Assembly (NCBI GenBank): GCA_030840415.1
Contig: JAVEEO010000211.1
Span: forward strand, 1 to 9,343
Origin: Pseudonocardiales bacterium
Lineage (GTDB): Bacteria; Actinomycetota; Actinomycetes; Mycobacteriales; Jatrophihabitantaceae
Reading direction: 5' to 3'
Length of the DNA stretch: 9,343 nt
A program made the translations under genes and the position numbers. Shown here in pieces: positions 1 through 6,600 of this stretch. The notes beneath the pieces are model-generated. The model was not told the DNA's origin, made no database searches, and saw only the letters and a program-made list of their open reading frames with translations. Each line of letters begins with the position of its first letter. Positions within the stretch are counted from its first letter, which is position 1.

Positions 1-1
1 C

Positions 2-990
2 GGCCGCTGGCCGCTGTTCGAGTACGCGGTGACCCTGCTCGACGGTGAGGTCCGGCTGCACCTGAGCACCGACGCACTGATCCTGGACGCCGCCAGCACC
101 GACCTGCTGGAGCGGGAGTTGGCGCAGCTCTACCTGGACCCCGACACCGAGCTGCCGCCGCTGAAGGTCACCTTCCGCGACTGCGTGCTCGCCGAGCAGG
201 CGCTGCGGACCGGCCCCCGCTACGAGCGGGCCCGGCGGTACTGGCAGCAGCGGGCCGGCGAGCTCGCCGGTGCGCCGGAGCTGCCACTGGCCCGCCAGCC
301 CGAGACCGTCCGGCGGCCGCACTTCACCCGGTACGAGCGCACCCTGGCGACCGAGCAGTGGAACGCGCTGAAGGCGGTGGCCGGCCGGCACGGGGTGACC
401 GCCTCGACGCTGCTGCTGACCGCCTTCGCGCAGGTGCTGGCGCTGTGGAGCCGGCACCCGCGCTTCAGCCTGAGCCTGCCGCTGTTCAACCGGCTGCCGC
501 TGCATCCCGACATCAACTCCGTCCTCGGCGACTTCACCTCGCTGGTGCTGCTGGAGCTGGAGGTGGCCGCCGACGCGGCCTTCGCCGACCAGGCCCGGGC
601 GGTGCAGGAACGGCTGTGGCAGGACATGGACCATTCCGCGATGAGCGGGGTGCTGGTGGCCCGCGAGGTGTCCAGGGCCCGCGGCACCCAGCCGGGCGCG
701 ATGCCGGTGGTGTTCAACAGCACCGTCGGGATTGTCGATGACGCGTCGGAGCTGGGACACTTCACCGAGGGCGACCTGGCCCGGGCGCTGGGCGGGGTCA
801 CCGTGCACAGCATCACCCAGACCCCGCAGGTGTGGATCGACCACACCGTGTTCGAGGTGCAGGGTGGCTTGCGGTTCAACTGGGACAGCATCGACGAGCT
901 GTTCGGCGAGGGCCTGGTGGCCGAGATGTTCGGCGCCTACTGCCAGCTGCTGGACCGGCTGGCCGACCCGGCCGCCTGGCAGTTGAAGCC
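2..990 (+). other. Heterocyclization (Cy) domain, N-terminally truncated
   Basis: Cy domains replace the HHxxxDG motif of C domains with DxxxxD; here it is DALILD (nt 71-88). Other Cy landmarks follow: WPLFE (8-22), FRD.VLAE (about 173-196), YWQQR, a TASTLLLTAFAQVLALWS segment, GDFTSLVLLELE and QTPQVWID (residues 264-271). The usual VVFTS motif reads VVFNS (nt 707-721), so Asn230 sits where the cyclodehydration Thr is expected. The partner Asp (Asp271, nt 839-841) is kept. The Cy1-Cy2 region is missing only because the window begins inside the domain. Confidence 0.9.
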
Positions 991-3631
991 GGACGCGCTG
1001 CTGCCGCAGGCCCGATTGGAGCCGGCACCGTCCGAACCGCAGGCCGATCTGCCCTTGCTGCACGAGCCGTTCCAGCGGCAGGCGGCCGAGCACCCGGACG
1101 CGGTCGCGGTGCTGGCACCGGACCGGCAGCTGAGCTACGCCGAGCTGGACCGCCAGGCCCGGGCGCTGGCCGGCCGGTTGCAGGACGCCGGGGTGCGGCC
1201 CGGCGAGCTGGTGGCGGTCAGCATGCGGCGCGGCTGGCAGCAGGTGAGCGCCACCCTGGCCGTGCTGTACGCCGGCGCCGCCTACGTGCCGATCGACCCG
1301 GCGCTGCCGGCGGCGCGGATCGCGCACCTGCTGGAGCGGACCGAGGCAAAAGTGGTGCTGGTGCAACCGGGGCACCGGGGTGCCGACCTGCCCGCCGGGG
1401 TGCGGCCGCTGGTGGTCGACGAGACCAGCTGCGGCCCGGACGGGCCGGAATGGCAGCCGGTGCACCGCAACCCCGACGACCTGGCGTACCTGATCTACAC
1501 CTCCGGCTCGACCGGCACCCCCAAGGGCGTGATGATCTCGCACCGGGGCGCGATGAACACCCTTGTCGACGTCAACGCCCGGTTCGCCGTCGGGCCGGCC
1601 GACCGGGTGCTGGCGCTGTCCTCGCTCAGCTTCGACCTGTCGGTCTTCGACTTCTTCGGGACCCTGGCCGCCGGTGCCGCCGTGGTGATCCTGACCCCGG
1701 AGCTGGCCGGCGACCCGGCGCACTGGCTGGAGCTGGTGCGCGCCCACCGGGTCAGCGTCTGGAACTCGGTGCCAACCCTGCTGGCGATGCTGGTCGAGTA
1801 CGCCGAGGGCAGCGGTGAGCTGCCGCCGTCGCTGCGGCTGGCGATGCTGTCCGGCGACTGGATCCCGCTCAGCCTGCCGGACCGGTTCCGCCGGCTGGCG
1901 CCGGGCGCGCAGATCCATAGCCTGGGCGGTGCCACCGAGGCCTCGATCTGGTCGATCGCGTACCCGATCGGCGAGGTCGAGCCGGGCTGGCGCAGCATCC
2001 CGTACGGCCGGGCGATGGCCAACCAGCAGTTCTACGTCCTGGACGACGCTTTGCGGCCCCGGCCGACCTGGGTGCCCGGCCAGCTCTACATCGGCGGGGT
2101 GGGCCTGGCGCTGGGCTACTGGCGCGACGAGGACCGGACCGCGGCCAGCTTCGTCGTCCACCCGGTCACCGGCGAGCGGCTCTACCGCACCGGTGACCTG
2201 GGCCGCTGGCTGCCCGACGGCACCATCGAGTTCCTCGGCCGGGAGGACGGCCAGGTCAAGGTGAACGGCTACCGGGTCGAGCTCGGTGAGATCGAGGCGG
2301 CGCTGGAGGCGCACCCGGCGGTGCGGGCGGCCGCCGTCCGGGTCTGGGGACAGGCGCACGGCGACAAGCGGCTGGCCGGTTACGTCGTGGTTCAACCAGC
2401 AGCAGCCGATGGCCTGACCGCCGAACAGCTGACCGAGTACCTGGCCGCCAAGCTGCCCGGCTACATGGTGCCGGCGACGTTCACCTTCCTGGAGCAATTG
2501 CCGTTGTCGTCCAACGGCAAAGTCGATCGCGGCAAGCTGCCCGAGCCGGGACCGGCGGGCCGGCCTGCCGTCGACGAGGCGGCCGCGAGCTCGCCGGCCG
2601 AGGCGCGGCTGGTCGCGATCGTCGAGGGCGTGCTCGGCCAGCCCGGCATCGCGGCCGGGGCCAACCTGCTGCAACTGGGTGCCACCTCGATCGACGTGGT
2701 GCGGATCGCCAATGCGCTGTCCAGCGAGCTGGGCTTCCGGCCGCAGCTGGCCCAGCTGATGCGCACCCCCACGCTGGCCGAACTGCTCGGCATGTACCGC
2801 AAGCACGGCCAGGCGCAGCAGGTGTCCGCCGACCCGGACGCGAACGTGGTGCAGGACCCGCAGGCCCGCCAGCAGTTCAAGGCCGCGGGCCTCGGGCTGC
2901 GCCGGCTCGGCGACCAGGCAGCCACCGTCGCACTGGCCGTCCCGGCCGAGCCGGGCTTCGCCCGCCGCTATGCCGAGCTGCGCTCGGTGCGGCAGTTCGA
3001 CCCCGAGCCGATGCCGCTGTCCTCGCTGTCCGAGCTGCTGGCCTGGCTGTCCCAGCGCGAGCTGGACGGCCGGCCCAAGTACCTCTACGGCTCGGCCGGC
3101 AGCAGCTACGCCGTGCAGACCTACCTCTACCTCAAGCCCGGCCGGGTGGCCGGGGTGCCGGGCGGGGCCTACTACTACGACCCGAGTGCGCACCGGCTGG
3201 CATCGCTGGGGGCCGGCCGCACGCTGAGCCCGGACGCCTACGACTACTTCGTCAACCGGCCGGTGTTCTCCGCCGGCGCCTTCGCGCTGTTCCTGGTCGC
3301 CGACCTGGCCGCCATCGAGCCGCTCTACGGCTCGGACAGCCTCGGCTTCTGCCAGGTCGAGGCCGGTGCGATGGCGCAGCTGCTGACCATGGCCGCCCCC
3401 GAGCAGGGCCTGGGGCTGTGCGGCATCGGCTCGGTCGAGCCCGATGAGCTGAACCCGCTGCTGGATCTCGGTCCGACCCACCGGCTGATCTACTCGATGG
3501 TCGGCGGCCTGCGGCCGGGAACGGCCCCCGACGGCGGCCGGATCGGGGCCGTCCGGGCCGATGAGCCTGCCGAGCCGCGGCTGACCGACCTCGAGCTCGA
3601 CGGCGTCGAGATGGAACAGGTCGAGCTGTGA
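2..3631 (+). CDS. NRPS thiazole-forming module, Cy-A(Cys)-PCP-Ox, 5' partial
   Basis: Activates cysteine, condenses it with an upstream acyl/peptidyl thioester, cyclises it to thiazoline and oxidises it to thiazole on the carrier protein. The frame is open from base 2 and reads WPLFE just upstream of the GTG at 29. That GTG lies inside the Cy domain and is not the start; the true start and roughly the first 120 or more Cy residues lie left of the window. Domains (residues counted from 29): Cy to about 320, with DxxxxD at 15-20; A 342-838, with TSGSTG at 491-496 and the A10 Lys at 831; PCP 857-925, with Ser887; Ox about 948-1165; acidic tail 1178-1200. The pocket is Cys-like. Oxidation after the PCP resembles the BlmIII-type order rather than an oxidase embedded in the A domain as in EpoB. 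It overlaps the next gene by 4 bases. The family and Cys to thiazole role are fairly secure; the upstream partner is unknown. Confidence 0.95.
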   Translation, partial: GRWPLFEYAVTLLDGEVRLHLSTDALILDAASTDLLERELAQLYLDPDTELPPLKVTFRDCVLAEQALRTGPRYERARRYWQQRAGELAGAPELPLARQPETVRRPHFTRYERTLATEQWNALKAVAGRHGVTASTLLLTAFAQVLALWSRHPRFSLSLPLFNRLPLHPDINSVLGDFTSLVLLELEVAADAAFADQARAVQERLWQDMDHSAMSGVLVAREVSRARGTQPGAMPVVFNSTVGIVDDASELGHFTEGDLARALGGVTVHSITQTPQVWIDHTVFEVQGGLRFNWDSIDELFGEGLVAEMFGAYCQLLDRLADPAAWQLKPDALLPQARLEPAPSEPQADLPLLHEPFQRQAAEHPDAVAVLAPDRQLSYAELDRQARALAGRLQDAGVRPGELVAVSMRRGWQQVSATLAVLYAGAAYVPIDPALPAARIAHLLERTEAKVVLVQPGHRGADLPAGVRPLVVDETSCGPDGPEWQPVHRNPDDLAYLIYTSGSTGTPKGVMISHRGAMNTLVDVNARFAVGPADRVLALSSLSFDLSVFDFFGTLAAGAAVVILTPELAGDPAHWLELVRAHRVSVWNSVPTLLAMLVEYAEGSGELPPSLRLAMLSGDWIPLSLPDRFRRLAPGAQIHSLGGATEASIWSIAYPIGEVEPGWRSIPYGRAMANQQFYVLDDALRPRPTWVPGQLYIGGVGLALGYWRDEDRTAASFVVHPVTGERLYRTGDLGRWLPDGTIEFLGREDGQVKVNGYRVELGEIEAALEAHPAVRAAAVRVWGQAHGDKRLAGYVVVQPAAADGLTAEQLTEYLAAKLPGYMVPATFTFLEQLPLSSNGKVDRGKLPEPGPAGRPAVDEAAASSPAEARLVAIVEGVLGQPGIAAGANLLQLGATSIDVVRIANALSSELGFRPQLAQLMRTPTLAELLGMYRKHGQAQQVSADPDANVVQDPQARQQFKAAGLGLRRLGDQAATVALAVPAEPGFARRYAELRSVRQFDPEPMPLSSLSELLAWLSQRELDGRPKYLYGSAGSSYAVQTYLYLKPGRVAGVPGGAYYYDPSAHRLASLGAGRTLSPDAYDYFVNRPVFSAGAFALFLVADLAAIEPLYGSDSLGFCQVEAGAMAQLLTMAAPEQGLGLCGIGSVEPDELNPLLDLGPTHRLIYSMVGGLRPGTAPDGGRIGAVRADEPAEPRLTDLELDGVEMEQVEL
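1052..2545 (+). other. Adenylation domain, predicted cysteine
   Basis: Motifs A2-A10 are intact: TSGSTGTPKG (from 1499), LGGATE in place of the usual YGPTE (1922-1939, typical of Cys-type A domains), YRTGDLGR, VKVNGYRVELGEIE and NGKVDR with Lys831. Pocket residues aligned by hand to GrsA are D536, L537, F540, N579, M606, S608, L632, I640, W641 and K831, giving DLFNMSLIWK. This differs from the common Cys code DLYNLSLIWK only by Y to F and L to M. The neighbouring Cy and Ox domains support Cys independently. Confidence 0.88.
2171..2224 (+). repeat. A7-motif coding direct repeat, copy 1
   Basis: 54 bases encoding GERLYRTGDLGRWLPDGT, matching 6343-6396 at 50 of 54 positions by eye. It reflects a conserved A-domain core (A7), not a mobile element. 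Confidence 0.7.
2597..2800 (+). other. Peptidyl carrier protein (PCP)
   Basis: A carrier of about 68 residues carries the phosphopantetheine arm that holds the cysteine and then the thiazoline/thiazole. The attachment motif reads LGATSIDVVRIAN, with Ser887 at 2687-2689. The LGATSI form, in place of LGGHSL, is common in heterocycle-forming modules. Confidence 0.9.
2870..3525 (+). other. FMN-dependent thiazoline oxidase (Ox) domain, nitroreductase/SagB-McbC type
   Basis: Predicted to dehydrogenate PCP-bound thiazoline to thiazole using FMN. Visible family features: an FKAAGLGLR lead-in, the SVRQF segment (residues 986-990, probable FMN contact), KYLYGSAGSSYAVQTYLYLKPGR-like core (from 3077; Lys1017-Tyr1018), a GGAYYYDP strand, and a C-terminal EAGAMAQLLTMAA...GLGLCGIG block (about 3359-3430). 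It lies C-terminal to the PCP instead of inside the A domain. The family assignment is firm; activity is inferred. Confidence 0.85.
3560..3628 (+). other. Acidic C-terminal tail, probable donor docking peptide
   Basis: After the Ox domain and a Gly/Pro/Ala-rich linker the protein ends in 23 residues with nine Asp/Glu and one Arg, finishing ...DGVEMEQVEL. TubC-type docking domains are known to bind short charged C-terminal tails of the preceding synthetase. The next protein starts with such a domain, so this tail is its likely partner. The pairing is inferred from position and charge. Confidence 0.6.
3608..3631 (+). promoter_or_regulatory. GTGA stop/start overlap, translational coupling
   Basis: The TGA at 3629-3631 overlaps a GTG start at 3628-3630. 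Purine-rich sequence (GGAACAGG, 3613-3620) and AGGTCGAG just before it may act as a weak ribosome binding site. The docking domain begins about ten residues after this GTG, which supports this start. Confidence 0.7.
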
Positions 3632-6600
3632 CCGGCCCCGCGAACTCCACCGGCAGCGCCCACGAGTTGCTGGAGCTGTTCGCCCGGCATGCCGTCGGAC
3701 TGGAGGTGCGCGACGGCAAGCTGAAGTGCACCGCGCCGAAGGGGTTCCTCACCCCGGACCGGCTGGCCGAACTCCAGCGGCACCAGGACCAGCTGACCGC
3801 CATCCTGACCGGCACCGGGCAACAAGCCGGTGACCGGATCCCGCGCCGCCCGGTCTCGGACGCCCCGCTGCCGCTGTCGTCCTCGCAGCGCCAGCTGTGG
3901 TACCTCGACCAGCTCTCACCCGGGAACCCCTTCTACAACAACCCGTCCGCGTTCGAGATCTCCGGTGAGCTGGACCGGGCGGCGCTGTGCGCGGCGGTGG
4001 ACGAGGTGGTGCGCCGGCACGAGTCGCTGCGCACCGTGTTCGGGCTGGCCGACGGCGAACCGTGCCAGCTGGTGCAACCGGCCGGACCGGTGCCGATGCC
4101 GCTGGTCGACCTGTCCGGGCTGCCGGCCGGCGAGCGGGCCGAGCGGGCCCGGCAGCTCACCGAGGCCGACGCGCAGGCGCCCTTCGACCTGTGGAACGGA
4201 CCGTTGCTGCGCACCAGCCTGCTCGACCTCGGCGACGGCGAGTACCGCTGGCTGGTCAACGTCCACCACATCGTCGCCGACGGCTGGTCGATCGGGATCC
4301 TGGTGCACGAGGTGGGTGAGCTGTATGCCACCCACCTGTCCGGCCGGCCGTCACCGCTGCCCGAGCCGCCGGTCCAGTATCCGGACTACGCGCTCTGGCA
4401 GCGCGAGCAGCTGAGCGCGGGCAACACCGGCGATCTCGACTACTGGACGGCCGAGCTGGCCGGTGCCCCCACCCTGCTGCCGCTGCCCACCGACCGGCCC
4501 CGGCCGGCCACCCAGCGGTTCCGGGGCGAGCGGCTGACGGTGACCGCCGGCGCCGACACCCTGCGCAACCTGCACGCGGTGAGCCGGGACGGCAACGCGA
4601 CGCTGTTCATGACGCTGATGGCCAGCCTCTCGGTGCTGCTGTGGCGCTACAGCGGCTGCGACGACGTGTGCGTCGGCACGCCATTCGCCAACCGCAACTC
4701 CAGCGAGGTCGAGGACCTGATCGGCCACTTCATCAACACCGTGGTGGTGCGCACCCGGGTGGCCGGCGAGCAGTCCTTCGCCGAGCTGCTGAGCGCGGTC
4801 CGCGACACCGTGCTGCGGGCCTACGCGCACGCCGACCAGCCCTTCGAGCAGCTGGTCGAGGCGCTACATCCGGAGCGGCACGCCAGCTACTCACCGCTCT
4901 TCCAGGTGATGCTGGTGCTGCAGAACATGCCGCTGGGCGAGCTGGAACTGCCCGGCCTGGCACTGCGCCCGGCCGAGACCAGCACCGGCGCGGCCCGCTT
5001 CGACCTGTCGCTGGAGGTCACCGAACGGGCCGGCGAGCTGGAGCTGAGCTTCGAGTACGACAGCGACCTGTTCGACGCCGCGACCATCGCCCGGATGGCC
5101 GGCCACTACGTCCGGCTGCTGGAGCAGCTGGGTGCGGCCCCGCGGCAGCCGGTCGGCGGGGTGTCGCTGCAGTCGGCCGCCGAGCGCGAGCACGAGCTGT
5201 CCGGCTGCAACGCCACCGCCCAGCCGCTCACCGGCCCGGCCGACCTGGTGCGGCGCTTCCAGGCCGCGGCCGCCGGCCACCCAGACCAGCCGGCGGTCAT
5301 CAGCGGTGCCGACCGGCTGGACTACGCGGGCCTGCAGCGCCGGGCCAACCGGCTGGCTGCCGCCCTGATCGAGTGCGGCGTCCGTCCGGACGACCTGGTC
5401 GGCCTGCACACCGGACGCTCGGTGGAGCTCGCGGTCGGCATCCTCGCCATCCTGCAGGCCGGTGCCGGCTACCTGCCGCTGGATCCGTCGCTGCCGGCCG
5501 AGCGGCTGGCCGGCATGGTCGCCGACGCCCGGCCGGCGCTGGTGCTGAGCACGCTGGCCGACGCCCCGGCCGGCTGGTTGCCGCTAACAGCCGTCGAGGC
5601 CGAGGGCCGGACCGAGGACACCCCGGACGTTGCCGTCCGGGGCGCCAATCTGGCCTACACGATCTACACCTCCGGCTCCACCGGACGTCCGAAGGGGGTG
5701 GCGGTCAGCCATGCCAGCATCGCCAACCTGCTCGACCACTGGCTGGCGCGAATGGGGCCGCTGGGTCCGGCCGGCAATGCCTCGGCGGCGCTGTGGTCCA
5801 GCATCGGCTTCGACGTCTCGGTGCAGGAGATCCTGCTGCCGCTGACCACCGGCGCCACCCTGCATCTGGTGCCGGAGGAGCTGCGGGCCGACCCCGAGGC
5901 GCTGATGCACTGGTTGCGCGAGCACCGGATCGTCCAGGCCTACCTGCCACCGGCCTTCGTGCACTGGATCGACGAGGCGCCTGCCGAGCGGCTGGCCGGC
6001 CTGTCGCTGCGGCAGCTGCTGGTGGGGGTGGAACCGCTGCCGGAGCTTGCCCTGCACCGGATGACCGAAATCCTGCCCGGGCTGCGCGTCCTCAACGGCT
6101 ACGGCCCCACCGAGACCTCGGTCTACAGCACCGCCTACCTCGACCCGCGGCCGCTGGCCCGGCAGTGCCCGATCGGCGGGCCACTGGCCAACACCCGGCT
6201 GTACCTGCTGGACGAGCGGCTGCAGCCGGTGCCGGTCGGGGTGGCGGCCGAGATCTACCTGGGCGGCGCCGGGGTGGCCCGCGGCTACCTGGGCCGGCCC
6301 GGCCAGACCGCCGAGCGGTTCGTTCCGGATCCGTTCGTGGCCGGCGAGCGGATGTACCGCACCGGTGACCTGGGCCGCCGGTTGCCCGACGGCACCCTCA
6401 GCTACGCCGGCCGGCGCGACCACCAGGTCAAGCTGCGTGGCTTCCGGGTCGAGCTCGGCGAGGTCGAGGCGGTGTTGCGCGAGCAGCCCGGGGTCCGCGA
6501 GGCTGCGGTGCTGCTCGACTCCGGGGCAGCCGAGCCGCGGCTGGTGGCGGCGGTGGCCTGTGGCACGGCGCCGGCCCACCAGCCGGCCGAGTGGCGCGAG

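Noticed and set aside
29..31. GTG at 29 as the start of the first synthetase
   Set aside because: The frame is open to base 2 and the upstream codons encode the conserved WPLFE of a Cy domain, so the start lies outside the window.
2..990. Reading the first domain as an ordinary condensation domain
   Set aside because: It has DxxxxD and QTPQVWID motifs rather than HHxxxDG, which identifies it as a Cy domain.
3560..3660. Promoter or terminator between the first and second genes
   Set aside because: The genes overlap by 4 bases; I saw no hairpin with a T-run and no convincing -35/-10 pair.
4641..6368. Same-strand out-of-frame ORF of 575 codons
   Set aside because: Overlaps the C and A domains in another frame; the translation is Arg/Ala/Gly-rich and without motifs.
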